Below the pieces are notes generated by a model. That model worked only from the letters and a program-made list of their open reading frames with translations. It had not been told where the DNA came from and did not search any database. This document shows positions 8,279 to 15,747 of a DNA stretch of 32,192 bases, piece by piece (the first letter of the stretch is position 1; every line of letters starts with the position of its first letter). The position numbers were made by a program, and so were the translations under genes. This stretch comes from Clostridiales bacterium. Lineage in GTDB: Bacteria > Bacillota > Clostridia > Lachnospirales > JAISER01. The stretch is from positions 1 through 32,192 of the forward strand of contig JAISER010000106.1 in the NCBI GenBank assembly GCA_031263985.1, written 5' to 3'.

Positions 8279-9273
8279 TTTTTTATAAACCCATTGAGAG
8301 CCGCCAGCGTTAAAGCGACGCCGACGCGCCGTTTGTACAGAGATTTAATGAAGATTTTGTGACGAAGCGGCAGTTCGTCAACCGGATAACCGTTATAAAC
8401 GCTTATAAAGTCCGCGTCGGAAGCTATGTTTCGTAAAAGCCGTTTTTTCTCGCTTACGCTTATGGACGAGTGCGCTATGTGACACGCCTGCGTTCGGGCT
8501 GACGACAGCAGATAACGGGAGGCGTAAAGGTCGCTGTTTTCAAGAGTTCTTATTATTTTGTCCCGCACCGTTTTATTTTTTTCAAATCGGTCTTCGCGGA
8601 AAATGGCTGACAGCGATTTTGGCGTTTTGCGATAGTAGTAAAGGCAGTCAGGTATTATGACGGCTTTTCGAGCCGACGACAGATACTGAATGTTAAATAT
8701 AATGTCTTCCGATATGAATTTCTTTTCGGAAACAAACGATAAGTCGGCGCCGTTTATCACTTTGTGAGAGTATATTCCGCGCCAAACGGACGGCTCGAAC
8801 CGATAATCGTTTTTTTCATGGGGAAGCGAGCCGAACATGCCAAAAATCAACTCAGTCATATCTTCATAAACCGTGACTTGCGAAACCTCACGGCGCGGCG
8901 TCACTTTACGCCCCGACAGGCGGTTAAAACAGCAAAAAGCCGTGTCCGCCTTGCGCAGGCGCGCCGCTTTATAAAGCGATTCAAACATGCGGCGGTCAGC
9001 GAAATCATCCGAATCGACAAACGCTATGAATTCGCCCTTCGCCGCGTTGACGCCGTCGTTTCGCGCGGCGCTCAACCCTTCGTTTCTTTTGCGGATGACC
9101 GTGACCCGTGAGTCCGAACGCTCGTAAAAATCACATATGTCAGAGCAGTCGGAGCCGTCGTCCACAAGTATGATCTCTATGTTTTCAAGCGTTTGCGAAA
9201 TAAGCGAATCAACGCATTGGCGCAGATAACGCCGCGACTTATATACCGGAGTTATTATCGAGACCGCTAACAT
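8269..9273 (-). CDS. GT2 family glycosyltransferase
   Basis: Cytoplasmic GT-A glycosyltransferase of 334 residues. It opens with VSIITPVYKSRRYL, has VDDGS at 37-41, and carries the nucleotide-sugar metal site VDSDD at 86-90. ISED at the second conserved acidic region fits the inverting catalytic base of this family. No membrane segment. Sugar donor and acceptor cannot be predicted. It overlaps both neighbours by a few bases, indicating one polycistronic message. Confidence 0.93.
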   Translation of the reverse strand: MLAVSIITPVYKSRRYLRQCVDSLISQTLENIEIILVDDGSDCSDICDFYERSDSRVTVIRKRNEGLSAARNDGVNAAKGEFIAFVDSDDFADRRMFESLYKAARLRKADTAFCCFNRLSGRKVTPRREVSQVTVYEDMTELIFGMFGSLPHEKNDYRFEPSVWRGIYSHKVINGADLSFVSEKKFISEDIIFNIQYLSSARKAVIIPDCLYYYRKTPKSLSAIFREDRFEKNKTVRDKIIRTLENSDLYASRYLLSSARTQACHIAHSSISVSEKKRLLRNIASDADFISVYNGYPVDELPLRHKIFIKSLYKRRVGVALTLAALNGFIKKWI

Positions 9274-10298
9274 AGCGTTGTGCCGGCGCCTTCGCCGTCG
9301 TTTATAAATTTATTTTCATAGATGCTGTATTTTCCGCCGTTTAACAATTTATTCTTCACGACCCACCATACCGGTATCCAAAAGTATTTGTATATGGACG
9401 GGGCCGCGCTGCCTATCATCCAGCAGTTTTTATCGCAAAGTTTGACGCGGCCGCGGGCGGCTTTCGCTTTTTGGGAGCGCCATATCTCATCAAACGTTTC
9501 GCAATCACGGATATTGCCCATTACCGATTTTTGGTCGGAGCCGTTGCACGTCACGACATCGCCGTAAGGATCGACAAAAAAAGCGTTTTTAGCCATTTCA
9601 CAAGGTAAAAGACGTTTATTGCCGTAGATATAATTAATCAGTCCGTGGTTAAAATACGCTCTAAACCATTTTTTAGGGGAGGCAGCGTTTAACATGCGGT
9701 TTATAAGCTCCTCGAAGTTTTGCGCTACTCTGAACTTGTCGTTTATGCCGTTGTCATCCTTGTGAAAGTAAAAGGAGTTGTGAATGGCCGATGTCGCGAA
9801 TTCTATGCCAAGCTCGTCTGAAATGACATATAGCGGCACAAGATCTCCGCAGTTTTTGTCCTGTACGGTCATTCCGAACCCGATATCGCGAACTCCCATT
9901 CTGACAAGCTGTTTAAGCGTTCCTACCGCGCGTTTGAACCCGTTCGGAAGCTGGCGTATTTCGTCATTTACGAATTCAAGGCCTTCCAGACTGACGCGCA
10001 CGCCGACGTTTGGAAACCGCTCGCAAAGCGATATGATCCTGTCGGAAAACCAGCCGTTTGTCGAAACGACTACTCTTTTAGACTTTTTCATCAGGTTTTC
10101 CACGATTTCCGGAAGATCTTCGCGCACAAACGGTTCTCCGCCCGTTATATTGACAAACGCCATGTTGTCGGGCAGCTTTCTTATATCGTCAAGCGTCAGT
10201 TCTTCGTTAATCTTCGAGGGATATTTGAATATATCGCACATGTTGCAATGAGCGTTGCATCTGTAAGTGACGATGACGGTTCCCCATAGAGATTTCAA
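9267..10298 (-). CDS. Radical SAM protein with SPASM-like C-terminus
   Basis: Radical SAM enzyme of 343 residues. CxxxCxxC is C14/C18/C21, and the GGEP motif is at 53-56. The C-terminal part carries LPCEMAKNAFFVDPYGDVVTCNG, then MGNI and CDKNCW, a SPASM/Twitch-type arrangement for an auxiliary cluster. Family members activate peptides, sugars or other substrates. No precursor peptide gene is visible nearby, so a glycan or lipid-linked substrate is possible but unproven. The start is TTG (10296-10298), with AGGGAGG 12 nt upstream and no other in-frame start. The 3' end overlaps the GT2 gene by 7 bp. Confidence 0.87.
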   Translation of the reverse strand: MKSLWGTVIVTYRCNAHCNMCDIFKYPSKINEELTLDDIRKLPDNMAFVNITGGEPFVREDLPEIVENLMKKSKRVVVSTNGWFSDRIISLCERFPNVGVRVSLEGLEFVNDEIRQLPNGFKRAVGTLKQLVRMGVRDIGFGMTVQDKNCGDLVPLYVISDELGIEFATSAIHNSFYFHKDDNGINDKFRVAQNFEELINRMLNAASPKKWFRAYFNHGLINYIYGNKRLLPCEMAKNAFFVDPYGDVVTCNGSDQKSVMGNIRDCETFDEIWRSQKAKAARGRVKLCDKNCWMIGSAAPSIYKYFWIPVWWVVKNKLLNGGKYSIYENKFINDGEGAGTTLC

Positions 10299-10346
10299 TA
10301 TTACAAACGCCTCCCTTATGTTAAGATTTTGAGGACTTTCGCCCGT

Positions 10347-11528
10347 TTAGAGATTCATATAAATATCATTGACGAGCCAGTTGGCGTATTCCTCAGAAGA
10401 ACAGCTTACCGATCGCGCGCACGCTTTTGACATCCTTTCACGAAGAGCGGCGTCGTTCCACAGCGACTGAATTTTACCCTTGAGATCGTTTTTGTCGCCG
10501 CTTCTGAACAACAGTCCGGTTTCGCCGTTTTTTATAAGTTCCGGCGTTCCGCCCAAGTTTGAGCCTATTACGGGCGTTCCGGCGTTCAGCGATTCCATTA
10601 CGGAATAAGGGCAATTTTCGTGCCATTCTGATGGGAAAACAGTGAATAAAGCTCTTTGAATAAGCGAGTCAAGCGTTTTTCCGGTCACGAAGCCGAGGTT
10701 TTCTATGTTATCGCCCGTGATCAAGTCTGAGAGCGGGCCATCGCCGGCGAAACGAAATTTTATTTCGGGGAGTTCGGCGCAAATGTCGAGCAACGTTTTT
10801 ACGCCTTTTTCGTCGGAGTATCTGCCAAAAAACAAAACATAGCTTTCTCTCCCGGTTTCACGGACCGAAGGTTTGGTTATGAAATTGCGCTTTATGATCG
10901 TTCGCGCGCCAAAATCTTTAAAAGCGGACGCCATAAAACGAGACGGGCATATTATCGCGTCAATATGTTTGTAAACGCCGATTAGACGGCAAAAATAAGC
11001 TTCCGCGCTCCCGACGGCGCTCATGGCTAAAGAACCGTGAACGCATCTTTGGAGTAAGCAGTTTATAAAATTTCCGGTTACGCATTTTTGACAATTGGCG
11101 CCGTTGGCGCGCAAAGTGTGATTTGGGCAGATAAGCTGATAATCATGAGCCGTATATATCATTTTGACCGCGCGTTTTCGCGTTTTCGCGTAGCGCTTGA
11201 CGCCGTGTATTATCGATGATGTGAGCTGATAGTTGAAGTTGTTTAAATGCACGACGTCGGGGTTGAAATTATTAAGCGAGATGATGATTTTGCGCTTGGC
11301 TTCAAGCGAATATATTGTCTTAAGCGGATTTATAAGCCGGCCGCCGTGGAAATCAACCGTTTCGGTCAGCGCGACGGTTTTGACGGCGTTGGGGACGTTT
11401 TTTTCATGAGCCATGCCAAACCACGCCACGTCGTGCCCCATAGCGCGCAACCGTTCGCTCAGCTCAAAGAAATATTTTTCCGCGCCGCCGTTATAATACA
11501 AAAACTTATTAACCAACAAGACTTTCAT
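10347..11528 (-). CDS. GT4 family glycosyltransferase
   Basis: GT-B retaining glycosyltransferase of 393 residues. The N-terminal glycine-rich loop is NGGAEKYFFEL. The nucleotide-sugar site has the EX7E motif in ENCPYSVMESLNAGTPVIGS. A cysteine cluster after TAHDYQLICPNHTL (CQKC...C...C) is an insertion seen in a subgroup of GT4 enzymes and may bind metal. Together with the first gene of the operon it is likely to act on an undecaprenyl-linked repeat unit. Starts within the last 20 bp of the upstream GT4. Confidence 0.94.
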   Translation of the reverse strand: MKVLLVNKFLYYNGGAEKYFFELSERLRAMGHDVAWFGMAHEKNVPNAVKTVALTETVDFHGGRLINPLKTIYSLEAKRKIIISLNNFNPDVVHLNNFNYQLTSSIIHGVKRYAKTRKRAVKMIYTAHDYQLICPNHTLRANGANCQKCVTGNFINCLLQRCVHGSLAMSAVGSAEAYFCRLIGVYKHIDAIICPSRFMASAFKDFGARTIIKRNFITKPSVRETGRESYVLFFGRYSDEKGVKTLLDICAELPEIKFRFAGDGPLSDLITGDNIENLGFVTGKTLDSLIQRALFTVFPSEWHENCPYSVMESLNAGTPVIGSNLGGTPELIKNGETGLLFRSGDKNDLKGKIQSLWNDAALRERMSKACARSVSCSSEEYANWLVNDIYMNL

Positions 11529-12666
11529 TTGAAATCTCCGCGCTTATATCGTCTGTCACGACGCGTTCGCTTCCGCTGTAAACAGCTATAATTTCTTCGA
11601 CGACCGTCCGCCAACTGTAGCGCGAAAGGACATATTCGCTTAGTCGCGCGTCAAACATCGGGAAATCCTCGTTTATAATTTTTTCAAGCTCGCGCTTCAG
11701 GCTCTGACGGTCGCCGCGTTTGAAGACGGACGCCAGAAGGGTTCCGCCGTCGTCCGTGATCATCTCCATATGTTCCGGAATATCGCTTACGAGGCAGCGC
11801 TTGCCATAGCTCATAGCTTCGAGAAGGCTGATGGGCGCCCCTTCCGTATCGCTTGGTAAAACATACAAAAACGCGTTCGTAAGCAGCTCGGCCAGCGTCT
11901 CGTTTTCCACGAAGCCTGTCATGATGACGTTTCGCGTGTTTTGGACGCGATTTTCTATAACGCGCTTATACTTAGGGCATTCATACGCGCCGGCTATCAC
12001 CAGAGGGATATGGATGGACAATTCGGCGTAAGCGTCCAATAAGTAATGCAGTCCCTTTTCGGGGGTTATCCTTGCAAGGAACAATATGTATCCATTTTTT
12101 TCAAGCCCAAATTTTTGGCGTATCAAACGCGCCGGTCTGATAGTCGGCTGATTCGCGCCGTTTGGTATTCGGAGCGTTTCGCGGCCGTATTTTTCTAAAA
12201 AGTATGTTTGGGCGCTTTGGGAAAGCGTTATTATGTCATCGGCGAGCTTGGCGCCGACAAATTCGCAAAAACGCAGATACGCGCGCGCTAGGCCTCTCCA
12301 TTTAGCGCGCCGCCAGTCCAAGCCGTGTATTGTAACGACCGTTTTCGCTTTAAACGCGTGTGAGACAAGGAGCGCGGCGCACGAGCCTTCGGCGTGATAG
12401 TGAAGCACATCGCAGCCGTCCGCGAGCGCCTTAAAAGTCGCCAGAAACATATGCGCGCATATGGCCGCGCCGCCAGACAAAAAGGCGGGTACGTCTATAA
12501 TATGCACGCCTTTGTATAAATTTCCACTGTTAGGGCATACGCCGCGATTGTACAGGCGCAATTCGTGGCCCATGCGAGCCATGCGAACGGCCAGTTCCTC
12601 GACGACGACTTCGACGCCTCCTGATCTGGACGGCGCGCGTTTGTGGCCGATCATAGCGATTTTCAT
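11509..12666 (-). CDS. GT4 family glycosyltransferase, first gene of polysaccharide operon
   Basis: GT-B glycosyltransferase of 385 residues. It opens with MKIAMIGHKR and the glycine-rich loop SRSGGVEVVVEELA, the N-terminus typical of rhamnosyltransferase-like GT4 (DUF1972-type) enzymes. The C-domain has FLARITPEKGLHYLLDA and an EX7E motif in EGAPISLLEA. The ATG is preceded by GGGGGC. It is the promoter-proximal gene of the six-gene - strand operon. No polymerase, flippase or priming transferase is in the window, so the pathway must be completed elsewhere. Confidence 0.94.
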   Translation of the reverse strand: MKIAMIGHKRAPSRSGGVEVVVEELAVRMARMGHELRLYNRGVCPNSGNLYKGVHIIDVPAFLSGGAAICAHMFLATFKALADGCDVLHYHAEGSCAALLVSHAFKAKTVVTIHGLDWRRAKWRGLARAYLRFCEFVGAKLADDIITLSQSAQTYFLEKYGRETLRIPNGANQPTIRPARLIRQKFGLEKNGYILFLARITPEKGLHYLLDAYAELSIHIPLVIAGAYECPKYKRVIENRVQNTRNVIMTGFVENETLAELLTNAFLYVLPSDTEGAPISLLEAMSYGKRCLVSDIPEHMEMITDDGGTLLASVFKRGDRQSLKRELEKIINEDFPMFDARLSEYVLSRYSWRTVVEEIIAVYSGSERVVTDDISAEISNESLVG

Positions 12667-12743
12667 ACTATGCCCCCTATAATGTTACATAGACGTTAAT
12701 GAAAAATCGTCGCGTTTAAGAGCCTGTTCAATATCTGCATTAA

Positions 12744-12861
12744 TGACTATTCGGACAAGTCATAAAGACCTTGGGGCTCCGTCCCAAAACCCTGCCGGGG
12801 TCTTCGACCCCGGACCCCGCGCCGCGCGTTCGCGCGGTTTCATGAAACGATTGGATAGTCA
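12744..12861 (-). repeat. MITE-like element, family 1, copy 2 (inverted)
   Basis: Inverse of the 181-297 element, with TGACTAT/ATAGTCA ends and the same CGGGGTC hairpin core. It lies just upstream of the polysaccharide operon and immediately next to a truncated family 3 repeat, suggesting it inserted into or beside that older element. Confidence 0.75.
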
Positions 12862-12865
12862 TATG

Positions 12866-12947
12866 CCACAACGCGGCGTCAGCGAAATCCTTGCTTTGTG
12901 AAAAATCCGCTCGTGAATCCGTCGAAGTCAGGTTCCGGGACAGATCT
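12866..12947 (-). repeat. Truncated MITE-like element, family 3
   Basis: On the - strand this starts AGATCTGTCCCGGAACCTGA and matches about 75 bp of the full element at 28957-29064, including CGACGGATTCACGAGCGGAT. The other terminus is missing where the family 1 repeat begins. Confidence 0.65.
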
Positions 12948-12976
12948 ATTGATTAGCGATGAATAACGACTGTCCT

Positions 12977-13005
12977 AATATAGCAAAAACAATATATAAT
13001 TGCAA
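12977..13005 (-). promoter_or_regulatory. Predicted promoter of the polysaccharide operon
   Basis: On the - strand a TTGCAA -35 (13000-13005) and a TATATT -10 (12977-12982) have 17-bp spacing in a very AT-rich stretch. A transcript would run through both repeats before the first GT4 at 12666, a leader of about 300 nt. Confidence 0.45.
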
Positions 13006-13108
13006 TATTATGTCGAAATTATAATAAATTATTTATTTTTATGCATATTGGCGAATAATTTATCACGAGGTTTTTTTGTAACATGGGGATTTATGGTGAA
13101 AATCGGAT

Positions 13109-13128
13109 ATTTTACCATATGGTAAAAT
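13109..13128. promoter_or_regulatory. Perfect 20-bp palindrome, candidate operator
   Basis: ATTTTACCATATGGTAAAAT is perfectly self-complementary. It sits in the 620-bp non-coding stretch between the YhhN-like gene and the polysaccharide operon, about 105 bp upstream of the predicted operon promoter on the - strand. Size and symmetry fit a dimeric repressor or activator site. The rest of 12948-13286 is AT-rich DNA in which I see no gene. Confidence 0.4.
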
Positions 13129-13286
13129 GCAACGCTTTGCATATGACGTGACATGGTTCGGCGGTTTAATTCTATGTGTCATTATTGTCGATATTCAATA
13201 CGCATTAAATGATGCTGTAATATGATTTTTGTCGATAATTGTAACAATTGAAATGTTGACGGCGCTTTCCCACTGTTATCCCACTC

Positions 13287-13928
13287 TCAAACGCTTCGGC
13301 CGTTTTGCCGGAAGTTCTTTAATTTAACGGCTCTGGACGGACCTTTAAACCTTATTGCGCTCAGAGCCAGCGCGATTTGCGCCGGCGCGTAAAAAAACCA
13401 GGCCGCGTTCAAAATGAGTTTATAGTTCGTTAACTGATACAACGCCACGTTTATGTCGCATATCGCGAACGAAAACATACCGAAAATGACAAGCGCTCCG
13501 TTAGGACGAGGGTATTTACGCTGGCGAAAAGCTTTTACGGCGTGAAATAAGCTTGATGCGAAGAGACCGCAGTATATAAGTGATGGCAGCGCTAAGAAAA
13601 TGATTAGTTTACGCATTTCGACCGAAGCGAACATCGCCGACGACGCGGTGACGACGACGACGGCTATAGCGAAGGCCGCGACCGCCGCTATAACCGCGGT
13701 TTTCCGCTTGGCCCCGTACCGTAAATTGTACGAGATCTGTACGAAACAAAAAATAATGACTCCGGCTATATTGGAGCTGAAAAATAGCATAGAAAAATCC
13801 GCTAGCATAGTCAGAAATAATGCCAAACGCAAAAAAAACGCGTCTTTACGCGATATATAATTTTTACCCTGAGAAAGAGCGGTGAAAAAACATAGCGCTA
13901 TAAAACCAAAAAGACATTGCGTAACCAT
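13287..13928 (-). CDS. Multi-spanning membrane protein, YhhN-like
   Basis: Integral membrane protein of 213 residues with about seven hydrophobic segments. The C-terminal FGMFSFAICDINVALYQL followed by AAWFFYAPAQIALALSA resembles the GxxxFxxSD and YxxAQ pattern of the YhhN/TMEM86 (lysoplasmalogenase-like) family. This is by eye and not decisive. The ATG is preceded by AAGGTGG at good spacing. It is separated from the upstream DUF2225 gene by a family 2 repeat. Confidence 0.65.
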   Translation of the reverse strand: MVTQCLFGFIALCFFTALSQGKNYISRKDAFFLRLALFLTMLADFSMLFFSSNIAGVIIFCFVQISYNLRYGAKRKTAVIAAVAAFAIAVVVVTASSAMFASVEMRKLIIFLALPSLIYCGLFASSLFHAVKAFRQRKYPRPNGALVIFGMFSFAICDINVALYQLTNYKLILNAAWFFYAPAQIALALSAIRFKGPSRAVKLKNFRQNGRSV

Positions 13929-14020
13929 GACGAGCCACCTTCGGAGGATAAAGGGCGGAGCATAGCGTCCGTCAAGCGCCGCCTTTCACGCATCCTCTTT
14001 ATAAGCGTCAAAGCGGCCGT

Positions 14021-14105
14021 AATACTGAACTCAGTTTGAAACATAGTCAAGCCCGGCGTGAAAAAGACCGTTCGGATGGTCATGGTTTGGACTGAGTTCA
14101 GTATA
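14021..14105 (-). repeat. MITE-like element, family 2, copy A
   Basis: An 85-bp element with complementary ends: left AATACTGAACTCAGTTTGAA, and a right end whose inverse reads TATACTGAACTCAGTCCAAA. The core GGCGTGAAAAAGACCGTT is shared with copies B and C. It lies between two - strand genes. A - strand reading frame through it is an artefact. Confidence 0.8.
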
Positions 14106-14127
14106 ACGCCCTTTAACGCATTAGACA

Positions 14128-14937
14128 TTATAATCGATCGGCGGTCTGCGTGGCAACATTTTCATCTAATATTTCCCGTTTAAGATCTTTAGCTTTCGTT
14201 TTTAGAGCTTCCGTACATTTTTTTGACACTATTACTTCGGACAACAGTCTTGACGCTTCTTCGTTTCGCCTCAGATCTTTAGCTAAAGCGGCTAAAACAT
14301 ATAGCACGGTTCCTTCCTCAAGACCCATTATAGGAGGGGTTTCTTTGGCCAAAGCTATAGTAAAGCCTCTGTAGGCCTGCTCCTTAAAAAGCCGCTCGTT
14401 TTCGGCGTCGCCGCTTATCTTGAAAATCCAGCCAAGCTTCAAGCATAAATACGCTATTTCACCGGCCGGGGCTTTTTTTATTTTAGCGCAAAGAACAGCC
14501 ATTTTAAAGCGTTGTTCCGCTGTTTCGGCTGTAAATTCCGACGTTTGCCCCGACGATTTGAACTTATTTGAGATCTGTTTTTGTATAAGTTCCGCCTGTG
14601 AATCCATTATCTTATAAAACTGCTGACTAAGCGCCGCGTAGCCGCACTTATCGCATATTATCACGTCATAAAAAAGCGGTTCAAAATAATCGTACACGGG
14701 CCGTAAATCATACTCCACGTGATTGAGCCGCATTTTACCGGTTCGCGCCAGTATAGCGACAAACTCCGCGGAACATACTGGGCATGTAAACTGTTTTTTA
14801 TAAACATATGAGCTTGTATCGACGACATCTTTGACCGGACTATTTTTTTTCTCTTTTTTTTCTTCGTCCGGTTCAAAAAGATCGCCGCCTATTTCGTCAA
14901 ACCCGAATTTATCAAGTCCGTCAAATATATCCGACAT
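14128..14937 (-). CDS. DUF2225 protein (zinc-ribbon plus TPR-like helices)
   Basis: Protein of 269 residues of the DUF2225 family, found mainly in Firmicutes and of unknown function. An acidic, low-complexity N-terminus (MSDIFDGLDKFGFDEIGGDL) leads to a zinc-ribbon-like part. CPVCSAEF and CDKCGYAALSQQF provide two CxxC pairs around LRPVYDYFEPLFYDVI. The C-terminal half is helical and TPR-like (LCLKLGWIFKISGDAENE, LLSEVI). The frame stays open upstream into a family 2 repeat. I place the start at the ATG at 14935-14937, preceded by AAAGGTG, and not at the repeat-derived ATG at 15006. Confidence 0.85.
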   Translation of the reverse strand: MSDIFDGLDKFGFDEIGGDLFEPDEEKKEKKNSPVKDVVDTSSYVYKKQFTCPVCSAEFVAILARTGKMRLNHVEYDLRPVYDYFEPLFYDVIICDKCGYAALSQQFYKIMDSQAELIQKQISNKFKSSGQTSEFTAETAEQRFKMAVLCAKIKKAPAGEIAYLCLKLGWIFKISGDAENERLFKEQAYRGFTIALAKETPPIMGLEEGTVLYVLAALAKDLRRNEEASRLLSEVIVSKKCTEALKTKAKDLKREILDENVATQTADRL

Positions 14938-14977
14938 AACGCATTCACCTTTTTTGTTAGCGCGCGCGGCTTTTTTT

Positions 14978-15061
14978 ATACTGAACTCAGTTTGAAACAT
15001 AGCCAAACCGGGCGTGAAAAAGACCGTTAGGATGGTTATGTTTCAGACTGAGTCCAGCATT
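14978..15061 (-). repeat. MITE-like element, family 2, copy B
   Basis: ATACTGAACTCAGT at the left end and ACTGAGTCCAGCAT at the right, with the family core GGGCGTGAAAAAGACCGTTA. It lies between the DUF2225 gene and the sporulation lipoprotein, about 40 bp upstream of the DUF2225 start. Confidence 0.8.
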
Positions 15062-15071
15062 ACAGCGCCCT

Positions 15072-15590
15072 TTATATGATAGGCGTAAATTTTTCTATGA
15101 TTTTACCCTCTCGGCTTTCCGGGTCTATAGGCGAATCCATAACGCAGTCCGAGCGTTTCAGCAACCTTTCCACAAGCTCGTCCGAAGCTGTGACGACAAC
15201 GCGCTCTAAATTTTTGTCATAATCCTGGGCTAGGCTCTTAACCGCTTTTTTTATGGCGGCGACGTCAGCGTCATCCATTTCGTCGCGCACTTCGACGCCT
15301 ATTATGGCGGTGTTATTGTTTATAACCACGCTCGCCCTATCGACCCCATCAATGTTCGTAACCTGCCGCGCTATAAGTTGCGCGCGTTTTTCGGCCAACG
15401 CGTTTTTAGCGTCCGCCTCGTCTACGGCGTCGTCTTTGCTCACGTAAGGAGCTTCGCGTTTAAACCGCTTTGTTTCGCCATTTTTGATAATGGCGGCTCC
15501 GCGCGTCTGTATAGTTTCTCCGTTTTGCGTTCCGCAGCTGCATAGAAACGCGGCGGAGGCGATTATTAAAAAAATAGCGGCGCGTTTCAA
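15072..15590 (-). CDS. YhcN/YlaJ-type sporulation lipoprotein
   Basis: Lipoprotein of about 173 residues. MKRAAIFLIIASAAFLCSCG is a signal peptide ending in the lipobox L-C-S-C. The mature part has AEKRAQLIARQVTNIDGV and ASVVINNNTAIIGVEV, the conserved core of the YhcN/YlaJ spore lipoprotein family. Start chosen at TTG 15588-15590, which follows GGGGGTGATC and gives a normal signal peptide. An ATG further upstream (15629) would add 13 polar residues. Its presence implies an endospore-forming organism or recent descent from one. Confidence 0.88.
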   Translation of the reverse strand: MKRAAIFLIIASAAFLCSCGTQNGETIQTRGAAIIKNGETKRFKREAPYVSKDDAVDEADAKNALAEKRAQLIARQVTNIDGVDRASVVINNNTAIIGVEVRDEMDDADVAAIKKAVKSLAQDYDKNLERVVVTASDELVERLLKRSDCVMDSPIDPESREGKIIEKFTPII

Positions 15591-15747
15591 AGCGATCACC
15601 CCCAAAGAGTCATTACGCGACAAATTCATCGCTTATATTATGCGGATATTTTGTTTTTTTACATAGGTAAGTTTTGTAACTGTCGAAATTTCAGTAAAGA
15701 CAAAAAAGGCGCTCGAACGCTTGACTAAAAAAACTTACCCTGATGAT

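Noticed and set aside
13898..14128. A 76-codon - strand reading frame between the YhhN-like and DUF2225 genes
   Set aside because: Most of it runs through a family 2 repeat, and the same repeat-derived residues (MFQTEFSI) appear at the false N-terminus upstream of DUF2225.
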